Below, in pieces: positions 15,775 through 24,319 of a stretch of DNA of 64,000 nucleotides. The number at the start of each line of letters is the position of its first letter. The first letter of the stretch is position 1. The notes beneath the pieces are model-generated. The model saw only the letters and a program-made list of their open reading frames with translations, was not told where the DNA came from and ran no database searches. Source of the DNA: an uncultured Roseobacter sp. (GTDB taxonomy: Bacteria; Pseudomonadota; Alphaproteobacteria; Rhodobacterales; Rhodobacteraceae); contig NZ_CANKYM010000005.1 in assembly GCF_947488185.1 (NCBI RefSeq), positions 62,001-126,000 of the forward strand, given 5' to 3'. The position numbers and the translations under genes were made by a program.

Positions 15775-17139
15775 TCAGGCCGGTGGATTTCCGGGATTGA
15801 GCGCCGAGATCTCGCGTTGTTTCGCGCGCACGGCCCAATCTGCGCCGAACCCGTAGCGCGCCCACCCCAGACTGTCCAGCCGAACGCTGCGTGCCTCTTC
15901 GACGCGCCCCTCCAAGCTTAGAGCCTCGGCGCGGAGCAACTGCAGGGTCGCCAGCAGTGCCGCGTTCTGAGACCTGCGTGCGATATCGATATGTGGGTCG
16001 ATCAGGCGCAGAGCGCGCGGTCCATCGCCCTTGACGATTTCATAGGCGGCCAGCTGCGAGGCAACATAGGCGCGGTGCAATTTAGTGCCGGGCGATCTGG
16101 CGTAGAAGCGGTCCGCTGCAATGTACTGGCGCTGTGCGGCAATTGGGTCTGATCCCTGCAAAACGCGACCCATCGCATAATGGGCAAAGGCGCGCCGGTT
16201 GTCCTGCCATCCCAGCCGCGTCGCGATTGAAACCGCCTTGGCGGCAGCCGCACGGCGCGCCGCAGACCCGGCACCCGGGCCCAAGGCGGTCTGGATTGCC
16301 TTGCTCCACTCCTGCGGCGTTGCTGTCGGACGTGGACGGGGGCCGGTCTGTCCCGCTGGGTTCAGGCGCGCAAAAATCGCGGGCAGGCGACGCAATACCT
16401 GGGCGCGTGTCATGCCGGACCGCAATGCCGGATCATAGGTCGCGCGCAGGATCAGCATGTCGAAATTCGTCAAGACCGTATGCACATTGTCGTCGTTGAA
16501 AACCGAATTTGGCAGACGGTAGAGGTCATTGAGCGGCCCCAACGCCTGGGCCAGTTCCTCGTGCAGGCAATCGCGCGCTTCCTGCGGGCTGGCGTCCTTG
16601 GGCACGAAAATCGCCAGCCGGGTGCGGGTTTCGAGCAGGGCCCAATTGGTGCGCGGGCTGCGCCGTGCCTTGCGGAATTCGCTTAGAGACCCGACATTGG
16701 GGGCGACGAAACAGGCTGCTTGCGGCAGGATACGCCGGATTTCGGCACGCGAGACGGCCTGGATGGTGATATTGGCCTCGGTCTCGGCCACGCTCGTGAT
16801 CTCTATCCCGGCTTCGTCACGCAGACGGCCCAGCAGCGCGCCGAGATCGGCGGCCAGCGTGGGCGGGGGCGCACCGGTCAGGCGCAGGGTAATGGGCCCT
16901 TCGAACCGGGTCAGGACAGGCAGTTCCCGGCCACTTTCCATCTGGAAGGACAGGTCGAGAAAGTCGCGCACCAATTCGGCATTGGCAATTGCAGGGCGGC
17001 TGATCTGCGCCCGCCCGAAGGTTTTCATCGGGGGCAGGGTGCTGTCGGCAATCACCGCGCGCGAGGCGGTGCCACCCTGCGTGACCGGCACGCAGGCGTT
17101 GAGCACCATGATCAGGGGCAGGATCAGCCGACGCTTCAT
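15775..17139 (-). CDS. DUF2927 family lipoprotein
   Basis: This 454-residue exported protein has a signal sequence ending in VLNAC (Cys16), which fits a lipobox. The DUF2927 domain spans about residues 55-240, with ELVRDFLDLSFQMESGRELP near its start and the CLHEELAQALGPLNDLYRLP stretch. This resembles zinc-peptidase-like DUF2927 proteins in that an H-E pair sits in a helix, but a full HExxH is absent (HEELA). The C-terminal 200 residues are helical and repetitive (tetratricopeptide-like: FAHYAMGRVLQGSDPIAAQR, ALLATLQLLRAEALSLEGRV). Its start overlaps the end of the GNAT gene by 4 bases. Confidence 0.8.
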   Translation of the reverse strand: MKRRLILPLIMVLNACVPVTQGGTASRAVIADSTLPPMKTFGRAQISRPAIANAELVRDFLDLSFQMESGRELPVLTRFEGPITLRLTGAPPPTLAADLGALLGRLRDEAGIEITSVAETEANITIQAVSRAEIRRILPQAACFVAPNVGSLSEFRKARRSPRTNWALLETRTRLAIFVPKDASPQEARDCLHEELAQALGPLNDLYRLPNSVFNDDNVHTVLTNFDMLILRATYDPALRSGMTRAQVLRRLPAIFARLNPAGQTGPRPRPTATPQEWSKAIQTALGPGAGSAARRAAAAKAVSIATRLGWQDNRRAFAHYAMGRVLQGSDPIAAQRQYIAADRFYARSPGTKLHRAYVASQLAAYEIVKGDGPRALRLIDPHIDIARRSQNAALLATLQLLRAEALSLEGRVEEARSVRLDSLGWARYGFGADWAVRAKQREISALNPGNPPA

Positions 17140-17591
17140 GCGCGGGCATACTTGATGAACGGCGTTTTCACACCGATGCGGTCATAAAGCTGGCGCGCGG
17201 TGGCGTTGAAATCCTGCGTCAGCCAATAGACATTTGCCGCGTCGGCCTTATCGGCGGCGGCATAGACCGCCTCCATCAGCGCGCGTCCGATACCCTGGCC
17301 GCGCACCTCCGGGTCCGCATAGAGATCCTGCAGGTAGCAGACGTTCTTCTCGAATTGGCCATGGCGGTGAAACAGGTAATGGGTCAGCCCCACAAGCTGA
17401 CCGTCCAGCTCGGCCACCAGGCCGTTGAAATCCTGTGGGTCATCGCCCAGCAGCCGGTCGAAATAGAGATCAAAGATCGATTGCGGGCGCGTTGTCTCGT
17501 AGAACGCCAGATAGGCTGTCCAAAGAGGTGCCCATTGGGATTTGTCGTCCGCGCGCAACGGACGCACGGAGACACGCGAGGTGTCCGTCAT
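17136..17591 (-). CDS. GNAT family N-acetyltransferase
   Basis: This 151-residue acetyltransferase starts at MTDTSRVSVRPLRADDKSQW; an in-frame start 51 bases upstream exists but ATG 17591 has a GAAG site and matches the usual GNAT N-terminus. The acetyl-CoA loop is VRGQGIGRALMEAVY, followed by the helix and the WLTQDFNATARQLYDRIG segment typical of the family. The substrate is unknown. It overlaps the DUF2927 lipoprotein start by 4 bases, implying coupled translation, and follows the MoxR gene by 108 bases. Confidence 0.85.
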   Translation of the reverse strand: MTDTSRVSVRPLRADDKSQWAPLWTAYLAFYETTRPQSIFDLYFDRLLGDDPQDFNGLVAELDGQLVGLTHYLFHRHGQFEKNVCYLQDLYADPEVRGQGIGRALMEAVYAAADKADAANVYWLTQDFNATARQLYDRIGVKTPFIKYARA

Positions 17592-17699
17592 ATCTTCAGC
17601 CTGCCTATAGCCTCTGCCCGCGATCTTGACGCCGCGGGTCATTGTGCGACCACTGTGCAGCTAAGGCAGGGTTCTGTCAAATGCGATCAGACGATGGGA

Positions 17700-18539
17700 T
17701 CACCGCCCGCTGCGCGCCAGAAAGGCGAGCCGCTCGAAAAGATGCACGTCCTGTTCGTTTTTCAGCAGGGCCCCGTGCAGTTTCGGCAGGGCATTGGCAC
17801 CGGAATTTTTGAGGTCTTCGGCGCTGAGATCTTCGGCCAGAAGCAGCTTCAGCCAGTCCAGCACTTCGGAGGTCGAGGGTTTTTTCTTGAGACCCGCCTG
17901 GTCGCGAATCTCGTAGAACTGCGTCAGCGCCGTGGTCAGCAGCGCCTCCTTTATGCCGGGGAAGTGCACCTCGACGATCTGGCGCAGGGTCTCCATCTTT
18001 GGAAAGCGGATGTAGTGGAAGAAACAGCGCCGCAGGAAGGCGTCGGGCAGTTCCTTTTCATTGTTGGAGGTGATGATCACGATGGGCCGGTGCCGCGCGC
18101 GGATGGTCTCGCCGGTCTCATAGACAAAGAACTCCATCTTATCGAGTTCCTGCAGCAGATCGTTGGGAAATTCGATATCCGCCTTGTCGATCTCATCGAT
18201 CAATAACACCACTTTCTGATCGGCCTCGAAGGCCTCCCAGAGCTTACCCTTGCGGATGTAGTTCCTGACATCGTGCACACGTTCCTCGCCCAGCTGGCTG
18301 TCGCGCAGGCGGCTGACGGCGTCATATTCATAAAGGCCCTGCTGTGCCCGGGTGGTGGATTTGATGTTCCATTCGATCATCGGCAGATCCAGCGCGGCGC
18401 TGACCTGCCGTGCCAGTTCGGTCTTGCCAGTACCCGGCTCACCCTTCACCAGAAGCGGCCGTTCCAGCGTAACGGCAGCGTTTACGGCGATTGTCAGGTC
18501 GTCGGTCGCGATGTAGTCGGCGGTGCCTTGGAATTTCAT
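17700..18539 (-). CDS. MoxR-family AAA+ ATPase
   Basis: This is a 279-residue AAA+ ATPase of the MoxR branch, chaperone-like ATPases that act with VWA proteins. Walker A is GEPGTGKT (residues 33-40) and Walker B is VVLLIDEIDKAD (about 110-121). The sensor stretch IVIITSNNEKELPDAFLRRC and a C-terminal helical lid follow. The CoxE-type VWA protein 2.2 kb downstream on the same strand is the likely partner; between them lie GNAT, DUF2927 and a 55-residue membrane protein. It is divergent from dksA. Confidence 0.93.
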   Translation of the reverse strand: MKFQGTADYIATDDLTIAVNAAVTLERPLLVKGEPGTGKTELARQVSAALDLPMIEWNIKSTTRAQQGLYEYDAVSRLRDSQLGEERVHDVRNYIRKGKLWEAFEADQKVVLLIDEIDKADIEFPNDLLQELDKMEFFVYETGETIRARHRPIVIITSNNEKELPDAFLRRCFFHYIRFPKMETLRQIVEVHFPGIKEALLTTALTQFYEIRDQAGLKKKPSTSEVLDWLKLLLAEDLSAEDLKNSGANALPKLHGALLKNEQDVHLFERLAFLARSGR

Positions 18540-18707
18540 GTATCGTCAACCCTTTGTGGCGCGCGGTGTTGTGATGCTTTTAGCCAGAATTCTTCCGGAT
18601 TGTGTAGTGACAATCGAAAGGACGTGGGGTAGATCGTGGCGCATGGGGGCACTTGGCCTGAGGACAAGTCGCGTATGAATGACGTTAGCCACGTTGAGGG
18701 GAAGCAA

Positions 18708-19130
18708 ATGAAACAGGAACTGTTTCTGCCGGATGATTATCGTCCGGCCGAAGATGAGCCGTTCATGAACGAACGCCAGGTTGAGTATTTCCGCCGCAAG
18801 CTGTTGAATTGGCGCGCCGAGCTTCTGGCGGGGTCCAAGGACACCATCGAGGGGCTGCAGGATGGCACCCGCAATATTCCCGACGTGGCCGACCGTGCCT
18901 CCGAGGAAACCGACCGCGCGCTGGAGCTGCGCACCCGGGACCGTCAGCGCAAGCTGGTCAGCAAGATCGATGGCGCGCTGCGCCGGATCGACGAGGGTGA
19001 ATTTGGCTACTGCTCGGTGACGGGCGAACCGATTTCGCTGAAACGTCTCGACGCGCGCCCGATTGCCACGATGAGCCTTGAGGCGCAGGAGCGCCATGAG
19101 CGCCGCGAGAAGGTGCACCGCGACGATTGA
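18708..19130 (+). CDS. dksA: DksA-type RNA polymerase-binding regulator, single-cysteine form
   Basis: This 140-residue protein reaches the RNA polymerase secondary channel and mediates (p)ppGpp-dependent transcription control. The start is ATG 18708, preceded by GAGGGGAAG; an upstream in-frame ATG exists but lacks a good site. The coiled-coil tip carries the key D59-V-A-D62-R-A64 motif. The globular domain has one cysteine (C102 in GYCSVTGEP) where E. coli has a four-cysteine zinc site; the other positions are Thr, Leu/Asp and Ala. Alphaproteobacterial DksA proteins, including the R. sphaeroides protein RSP2654, share this form and work without zinc. A terminator follows at 19164. Confidence 0.92.
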   Translation: MKQELFLPDDYRPAEDEPFMNERQVEYFRRKLLNWRAELLAGSKDTIEGLQDGTRNIPDVADRASEETDRALELRTRDRQRKLVSKIDGALRRIDEGEFGYCSVTGEPISLKRLDARPIATMSLEAQERHERREKVHRDD

Positions 19131-19163
19131 TCCCAGGCGATCAGATCGGAATGAGCGTAAAAG

Positions 19164-19190
19164 CGTCGGAGCCAGGGCTTCGGCGTTTTT
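19164..19190 (+). terminator. Intrinsic terminator after dksA
   Basis: A 10-bp stem with two G-U pairs (CGTCGGAGCC / GGCTTCGGCG), a two-base turn, then TTTTT. It separates dksA from the downstream monooxygenase gene. Confidence 0.75.
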
Positions 19191-19206
19191 GTTTGAAGGG
19201 TCTTCG

Positions 19207-20352
19207 ATGATCAGGAATGTCATTGTGGTGGGCGCCGGGATTGGCGGGTTGGCCGTGGCCACGGCCCTCGCACGCCAAGGGGTAGCCGTCACACTCTACG
19301 AGAAAGCGCCGCGGATCGCCGAAGTGGGGGCCGGTTTGCAGATCAGCCCCAACGGTCTGGCGGTGCTGCAGGCGCTGGGGATTGAGGAGGCACTGGAGCG
19401 CGCCGGGGCGGTCCGTGCCACATCGGTCGTTCTGGAGGACTACAAGGCGGGGGCGGAGGTCGCGCGGCTGGATCTGACGCGGTTGCAGGAGCAGAAATAT
19501 CTGTTTGTGCATCGCCACGATCTGATCACCCTGCTGGCGAAGGCTGCAAAGCAGGCAGGCGTGACGCTGGAACTGGGGCAAGAGGTGACCGGGATCGAGC
19601 CCGGTGCCCTGCCGGAGGTACAGTTGGGCACGGGCCAGACGGTGCGGGCGGAAGCGGTGATCTGCGCAGACGGCATTCATTCCGTTGGTCGGGGTGTTGT
19701 CTCGCCAGGGTCCACAGCAGCCTTCACTGGTCAGGTGGCGTGGCGAGCAACTGTGCCTGCACAAGATTCGGCGCCGGAAGCGCGGGTGACCATGGGACCG
19801 GGCCGTCATTTGGTGCGCTACCCGCTAAAGGCCGGAGCGCTGATGAACATTGTTGCCGTGCAGGAACGTGACGCCTGGGCGGAGGAGGGGTGGCATCACG
19901 CCGATGATCCCGCAAACCTGCAGACCGCGTTCGCGGATTTCGGCGGCTCTGCAGGCGATCTTTTGCGGCGTGTCGAGGCGGTGTCCCTGTGGGGGTTGTT
20001 CCGGCACCCGGTGGCTGCGACCTGGAGGGCGGGGAATGTGGCTTTGCTGGGGGACGCGGCGCATCCGACCCTGCCGTTTCTGGCGCAGGGGGCCAATCTG
20101 GCGCTGGAAGATGCCTGGGTGCTTGCAACCTGCCTGATGGACGGGCGCGCGGATCAGTATCAGGAGATGCGCAGGCCACGGGCCACGCGGGTGATCGACG
20201 CCGCCAGTGGTAATGCCCGGAAATATCATTTGAAAAACGGGCCGGTGCGACAACTGGCGCATCTGGGGCTCTCGCTAGGCAGCCGTCTGGCGCCGGGGCT
20301 GATGATGCGACAGTTTAACTGGCTCTACGGGTACGATGTGACAAAGACGTAA
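19207..20352 (+). CDS. FAD-dependent monooxygenase (salicylate hydroxylase-like)
   Basis: This is a 381-residue group A flavin monooxygenase. The dinucleotide-binding motif VVGAGIGGLAVATALARQG opens the protein, ICADGIHS is the DG motif, and GDAAHPTLPFLAQGANLALE is the GD motif that binds the FAD ribose. The pattern fits salicylate or 3-hydroxybenzoate-type hydroxylases acting on aromatic acids with NAD(P)H and O2. The substrate is not decided by the sequence. The start is ATG 19207 (MIRNVIVVG) after GAAGGG; a longer frame upstream overlaps dksA and is not used. It ends next to hairpins shared with the convergent cyclodeaminase gene. Confidence 0.9.
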   Translation: MIRNVIVVGAGIGGLAVATALARQGVAVTLYEKAPRIAEVGAGLQISPNGLAVLQALGIEEALERAGAVRATSVVLEDYKAGAEVARLDLTRLQEQKYLFVHRHDLITLLAKAAKQAGVTLELGQEVTGIEPGALPEVQLGTGQTVRAEAVICADGIHSVGRGVVSPGSTAAFTGQVAWRATVPAQDSAPEARVTMGPGRHLVRYPLKAGALMNIVAVQERDAWAEEGWHHADDPANLQTAFADFGGSAGDLLRRVEAVSLWGLFRHPVAATWRAGNVALLGDAAHPTLPFLAQGANLALEDAWVLATCLMDGRADQYQEMRRPRATRVIDAASGNARKYHLKNGPVRQLAHLGLSLGSRLAPGLMMRQFNWLYGYDVTKT

Positions 20353-20361
20353 TCCGAAGGC

Positions 20362-20411
20362 GCGCGGCGTTGCCGCGCACGCCATGCTTTCGGTTTTGGG
20401 CCAGCCCAAAA
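20362..20411. terminator. Two hairpins between convergent genes
   Basis: GCGCGGC-GTT-GCCGCGC (20362-20378) is followed by the near-perfect dyad TTTTGGGC-CA-GCCCAAAA (20394-20411). They lie between the monooxygenase and ornithine cyclodeaminase stops and probably terminate both transcripts. Confidence 0.6.
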
Positions 20412-20429
20412 CGGCGCTGTGCGGCGGTC

Positions 20430-21485
20430 TTACGCCGGACGCGACCGCTGCAGCATGCCGAAGAGATCGCGGGGATCGTCCGGGTCGGCCAGCAGGTCAA
20501 GCGGGTGGAACAGCTGCGTTTCTTCGATCTGGTCGCGCACGTAACGCAGGGCGCTGAAATCCTCGATGGCAAACCCGACGGAATCAAAGAGTGTGATCTG
20601 TTCGGGATTGCGGCGGCCCTCTGCCTGACCTGTCAGCACCTGCCAGATTTCGGTGACAGGGTGGGTTTCCGGCAGTTGCTGGATTTCGCCTTCGATCCGG
20701 GTCTGTTCGGGATATTCCACGAAGATATCCGAGCGGTGCAGGATCGCCGGCGCCAGTTCCGTCTTGCCCGGGCAGTCGCCGCCGATGGCGTTGATATGCA
20801 CGCCCGCACCGATCATGTTGTCCGTCAGGATGGTGGCATATTGCTTGTCGGCGGTGCAGGTGGTGATGATCTGCGCGCCGAGAATGGCGTCTTCGGCGGT
20901 GGTGCAGGGTGTGACCGTCAAACCGAGACCGGCAAGATTCGCTGCGCATTTCTCGGTTGCAGCCGCATCCGTATCGTAAAGCCGCACTTCCTCGATCCCG
21001 CAGATCGCCTTCATCGCCAGGGTCTGGAATTCCGATTGGGCGCCATTGCCGATCATCGCCATGACCTTGCTGTCCTTGGGGGCCAGCGTGCGGGCGACAA
21101 GGGCCGAGGTGGCGGCTGTGCGCAGCGCCGTCAGCAGGGTCATTTCGCTGAGCAGGACAGGATAGCCGTTGCCCACATCCGCCAGCAGGCCAAAAGCGGT
21201 GACGGTCTGCAGCCCTTCGGCTGTGTTCTTGGGGTGACCGTTCACGTATTTGAACCCGTAAACCTCGCCATCGGAGGTCGGCATCAGTTCGATCACCCCT
21301 TCGGCGGAATGGCTGGCCACGCGGGGTGTCTTGTCAAAAAGCTGCCAGCGCTTGAAATCGGCCTCGATGTAGTCGGCCAGGCCGCGCAGCATATCCTCAA
21401 CCCCGATATGGTGGATGAGCTGCATCATGTGATCGACGGAGACGAAGGGGACGAGGGCCTTGTCGGAGGGGGTAAGCGTGGTCAT
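20430..21485 (-). CDS. Ornithine cyclodeaminase
   Basis: This is a 351-residue enzyme of the ornithine cyclodeaminase/mu-crystallin family, which converts ornithine directly to proline and ammonia with NAD. The NAD-binding turn is MAMIGNGAQSEFQTLAMK, and the central VTAFGLLADVGNGYPVLLSE and LLTALRTAATSALVARTLAP stretches are typical. GYPVLLSEM and RTAATSA hold substrate residues. It is the last gene of the leftward arginase-ctlX-ocd operon, 12 bases after ctlX. With arginase it completes a route arginine to ornithine to proline. Confidence 0.93.
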   Translation of the reverse strand: MTTLTPSDKALVPFVSVDHMMQLIHHIGVEDMLRGLADYIEADFKRWQLFDKTPRVASHSAEGVIELMPTSDGEVYGFKYVNGHPKNTAEGLQTVTAFGLLADVGNGYPVLLSEMTLLTALRTAATSALVARTLAPKDSKVMAMIGNGAQSEFQTLAMKAICGIEEVRLYDTDAAATEKCAANLAGLGLTVTPCTTAEDAILGAQIITTCTADKQYATILTDNMIGAGVHINAIGGDCPGKTELAPAILHRSDIFVEYPEQTRIEGEIQQLPETHPVTEIWQVLTGQAEGRRNPEQITLFDSVGFAIEDFSALRYVRDQIEETQLFHPLDLLADPDDPRDLFGMLQRSRPA

Positions 21486-21497
21486 GGCGGGGCCTTT

Positions 21498-22412
21498 CTA
21501 TGTGCGGCGCGACAGGTGAAGACCGGCAATCATGCAGCGAACGGAACCGCCTGCGGTCTCAAGAGTGGGGATGTTCAGCGGCAGGAGCCGCGCATGGGCT
21601 TCGATCCGGGTGATTTGCTCGGGGGTCAGCGCATCGAGGGCGCGGGCGGAAAGAGCCAGCAGGGTGCCGTCACGCCCGCAAAGCTCGATCGCATTGCCAG
21701 CGAACGCGCCGATCTGATGCGGTGTGAGCGCGATGACATCCCGCCCGGTTTCGGCAAGACGGTCGGCGACCATGGCACGGCGGGCGGGATCGGTGATCAT
21801 ATCCAGCCCGACAAGGGCCATATGGGTGCCAATCGCCATCAGAACATTGGTGTGATAGACGGGTTGCCCCTGCGCGTCTGCGGCGTCGAAAGCGATGGGT
21901 TCAAAGTTGAAATGCGTGCAGAAGCGTTCGAGGATGACCGGATCGGCGCGATGGGATTTGGCCACGTAGGCCACCCGCGCAATGTGATCCAGAACCATCG
22001 CCCCGGTACCCTCCAGCGCGAGCCCGTCCTGTTCGAGACCCGAATAATCGATCACATCCTGCACGCGGTAGCTGGCCTTCAGGCTGTCGATCACGTCCCA
22101 TCGGCGCTCGCGGCGTCGGTTGGCGGCATACATCGGGTAGACGGCGATATGCCCGCCTGCGTGGGTGGAAAACCAGTTGTTGGGGAACACGGAATCCGGT
22201 GTGTCCGTGCCGGTGTCGTCAAAATCATGCACGGTCACGCCTGCGGCGCGCAGGCTGTCCACCACATGGTCGAATTCCATGCGGGCACGGGGGGCAACGT
22301 CACCCAGATCCGGCGTCTGAAAGGCATTGTCACCTTGCGTTTCAGGGTTGGAGCGAAAGTGATGCGGGCGGATCATGACCACGGCAGAGGGGACTTGCAC
22401 CTGCATACTCAA
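21498..22412 (-). CDS. ctlX: Citrulline/arginine-derivative hydrolase CtlX-like (amidinotransferase fold)
   Basis: This 304-residue protein has the guanidino-modifying (GME/DDAH) fold. Recognisable elements are FPNNWFSTH (residues about 76-84), LEGTGAMVLDH, PVYHTNVLMAIG with H187, and the C-terminal GGSVRCMIAGLH with candidate catalytic Cys293. The sequence resembles CtlX, a hydrolase linked to citrulline use, and is less like dimethylarginine hydrolase. The family member is usually paired with ornithine cyclodeaminase, as here. Its start overlaps the arginase stop by 4 bases. Exact substrate (citrulline or a related guanidino compound) is inferred. Confidence 0.85.
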   Translation of the reverse strand: MSMQVQVPSAVVMIRPHHFRSNPETQGDNAFQTPDLGDVAPRARMEFDHVVDSLRAAGVTVHDFDDTGTDTPDSVFPNNWFSTHAGGHIAVYPMYAANRRRERRWDVIDSLKASYRVQDVIDYSGLEQDGLALEGTGAMVLDHIARVAYVAKSHRADPVILERFCTHFNFEPIAFDAADAQGQPVYHTNVLMAIGTHMALVGLDMITDPARRAMVADRLAETGRDVIALTPHQIGAFAGNAIELCGRDGTLLALSARALDALTPEQITRIEAHARLLPLNIPTLETAGGSVRCMIAGLHLSRRT

Positions 22413-23329
22413 AACGCCCGTGTGGGTCGGTCAAAGACCCGGCGACCCAAAGCGGAGGCGGCCAAATCGACCATCACCTGCGCCGTGCGCCCGCGCTCGT
22501 CGAGGAAGGGGTTCAGCTCAACAAGATCAAGCGAGGTCATCAGCCCGCTGTCGTGCAGCATCTCCATGACCAGGTGACCTTCGCGGATCGTGGCGCCACC
22601 GGGCACCGTGGTGCCGACTGCGGGAGCGACGCTGGGGTCGAGGAAATCTACGTCGAGCGAGACATGCAGCATGCCGTTTGCCGCTGCCACTCGCTGCAGA
22701 AAACTGGCGAGGGGTTTGGCGATGCCGGATTCATCGATGTCGCGCATATCGACCCGGTGGATCGCCGTGTCCTGCAAGGCCGCGCGTTCAGCGTCATCCA
22801 CGGAGCGCAGCCCGATGATGGCGATGTTTTCCTGCGGCAGGGGCGTGCCCAGCGGTGGAAAGCCCTCGAAATCGGGCCGCCCGGTTACGTAGCCCAGAGG
22901 TGTGCCATGCAGATTGCCGCTGTCCGTGGTCGCCAGAGTGTGAAAATCGCTATGGGCATCAAGCCAGAGTACGAAGAGAGGCCGCTTGACGGTCTCGGCG
23001 TGGCGCATCGCGCCCAGCACGGTACCCAGCGCCAGTGAGTGATCCCCGCCCAGAAAAATAGGGAGACCGTCCTGCAATCCGGCCTCCGCCGCCTCCGCGA
23101 GGGCGGTTGTCCAGCCGACGGTCTCCTCCAGCGCGTGCAGGCGGTCGTGAGGCGTTGCCGTAAAATCCGCCGGCGCGACATTGCCGCGATCCTCGACGCG
23201 GTGGCCAAGCCCCTCCAGCGCCTCCGCCAGACCGGCGGTGCGGTAGGCATCCGGCCCCATCAGGCAGCCACGACGGCGTTTGCCACTGTCGACAGGTGCG
23301 CCATAGAGAATACAGGTCTGATGGGTCAT
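22409..23329 (-). CDS. rocF: Arginase
   Basis: This 306-residue Mn-dependent arginase hydrolyses arginine to ornithine and urea. All metal ligands are visible: H97 in GGDHSLALG, D124/H126/D128 in WLDAHSDFH, and D226/D228 in SLDVDFLDP. The start is ATG 23329 (MTHQTCILYGAPVDSG) with GGAGCCTCTC upstream; the longer open frame runs into the divergent regulator. It is first in the operon arginase-ctlX-ocd, and its promoter faces the AsnC-type gene across 109 bases. Together the genes turn arginine into proline. Confidence 0.94.
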   Translation of the reverse strand: MTHQTCILYGAPVDSGKRRRGCLMGPDAYRTAGLAEALEGLGHRVEDRGNVAPADFTATPHDRLHALEETVGWTTALAEAAEAGLQDGLPIFLGGDHSLALGTVLGAMRHAETVKRPLFVLWLDAHSDFHTLATTDSGNLHGTPLGYVTGRPDFEGFPPLGTPLPQENIAIIGLRSVDDAERAALQDTAIHRVDMRDIDESGIAKPLASFLQRVAAANGMLHVSLDVDFLDPSVAPAVGTTVPGGATIREGHLVMEMLHDSGLMTSLDLVELNPFLDERGRTAQVMVDLAASALGRRVFDRPTRAF

Positions 23330-23392
23330 GAGAGGCTCCAGTCTATGGATTTTCGCCACGATACTGATCGATACGGACGGTAGACAAGAGTA

Positions 23393-23419
23393 CAATTTGA
23401 GCGTATCGAAATTCAATTG
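23393..23419. promoter_or_regulatory. Candidate AsnC/Lrp operator in the arginase-regulator spacer
   Basis: The arms CAATTTGA and TTCAATTG are separated by 11 bases and sit 20 bases before the regulator start. CGATAC repeats nearby at 23359 and 23369. The position between divergent genes makes this a plausible binding site for the AsnC-type protein. Confidence 0.4.
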
Positions 23420-23438
23420 ACCAGAATGGAAATCTGAA

Positions 23439-23864
23439 ATGGACGAAACGGATAAACGTCTTGTCAGCGCGCTGCGCCATGACGCACGCGCCTCATTGTC
23501 AGACCTTGCCGGTGTGCTTGGGCTGACGCGCGCAACGGTGCGCAGCCGTCTGGCGAAATTGCAGGAACGCGGGGACATCCTCGGATTTTCGGTGGTGATG
23601 AAAGAGGATCATCTCACTGATCCCGTGCGCGGGTTGATGATGATCGCCATTGAGGGACGGGGCACGGACCGCATTCTGCGTCATCTCTCCGGCATGCCGG
23701 AAGTGCGCCGGGTGCATTCCACCAATGGCCGCTGGGACGTGATCGTTGAAATCGGGACAGAGACGTTGGAACGTTTCGACCAGATCCTGTTTCAGGTGCG
23801 GCGGCTGGAAGGGGTGACGGCGAGTGAGACGAGCCTCCTGCTCAGCACCCGCAAGGCAAGCTAG
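23439..23864 (+). CDS. Lrp/AsnC family regulator
   Basis: This 141-residue protein has an N-terminal helix-turn-helix (ETDKRLVSALRHDARASLSD, LAGVLGLTRATVRSRLAKL) and a C-terminal RAM-type ligand domain (about residues 65-140; GLMMIAIEGRGTDRILRHLSG). It reads away from arginase, so it probably senses an amino acid such as arginine or ornithine and controls the arginine catabolic operon and itself. Its 3' end overlaps the convergent dsbB stop by 4 bases. Confidence 0.92.
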   Translation: MDETDKRLVSALRHDARASLSDLAGVLGLTRATVRSRLAKLQERGDILGFSVVMKEDHLTDPVRGLMMIAIEGRGTDRILRHLSGMPEVRRVHSTNGRWDVIVEIGTETLERFDQILFQVRRLEGVTASETSLLLSTRKAS

Positions 23865-24319
23865 GCGCGGCGCAGCGCTATCAGCCAGAGCGCCACCAGC
23901 CCCAGCGACAGAAGGGCATTCCATCCCGCCATGCTGATGCCCAGCAGTTCCCAGGCGATGTCGTCGCAGCGGACCAGCGGTGCGGTCATGATCTGATCCA
24001 GCAAGGCATCCGCGCTGAGCCCGCCGACCGGGCCGGACGTGCAGGTCGTTGGGCCTTCCCACCACCCCTGTTCGACCCCAACATGGAAGGCGCCGATCCC
24101 TGCCGTGAGCAAGGCGGCCAAGGCCCCCAATGCGATCAGAACCCCGCTCTGGACCCGCAGTGCGATCAGGCCGATGACGATGGCGATGGCATGCGGATAG
24201 CGCTGCCAGATGCAGAGTTTGCAGGGGGGTAGGCCGCCGAGATGCTGAAACGCGAACGCCGCAATCAGCAACGTGGCGGAACCTGCAGCCGCAAGAGCAA
24301 TGGCATAGGATCGGGTCAT
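23861..24319 (-). CDS. dsbB: Disulfide bond formation protein B
   Basis: This 152-residue inner-membrane protein reoxidises DsbA with quinone. Four hydrophobic helices are visible. The first periplasmic loop carries the C33-K-L-C36 pair (PPCKLCIWQRYPH) and the second loop has C93 and C118 (TTCTSGPVGG and VRCDD), the four redox cysteines of the family. It overlaps the upstream YqaA-like gene by 4 bases, so the two are co-translated. Confidence 0.9.
   Translation of the reverse strand: MTRSYAIALAAAGSATLLIAAFAFQHLGGLPPCKLCIWQRYPHAIAIVIGLIALRVQSGVLIALGALAALLTAGIGAFHVGVEQGWWEGPTTCTSGPVGGLSADALLDQIMTAPLVRCDDIAWELLGISMAGWNALLSLGLVALWLIALRRA

Noticed and set aside
20370..22577. 735-codon plus-strand frame under ocd and ctlX
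   Set aside because: Spans two well-supported minus-strand genes and their boundary; composition is shadow-like.
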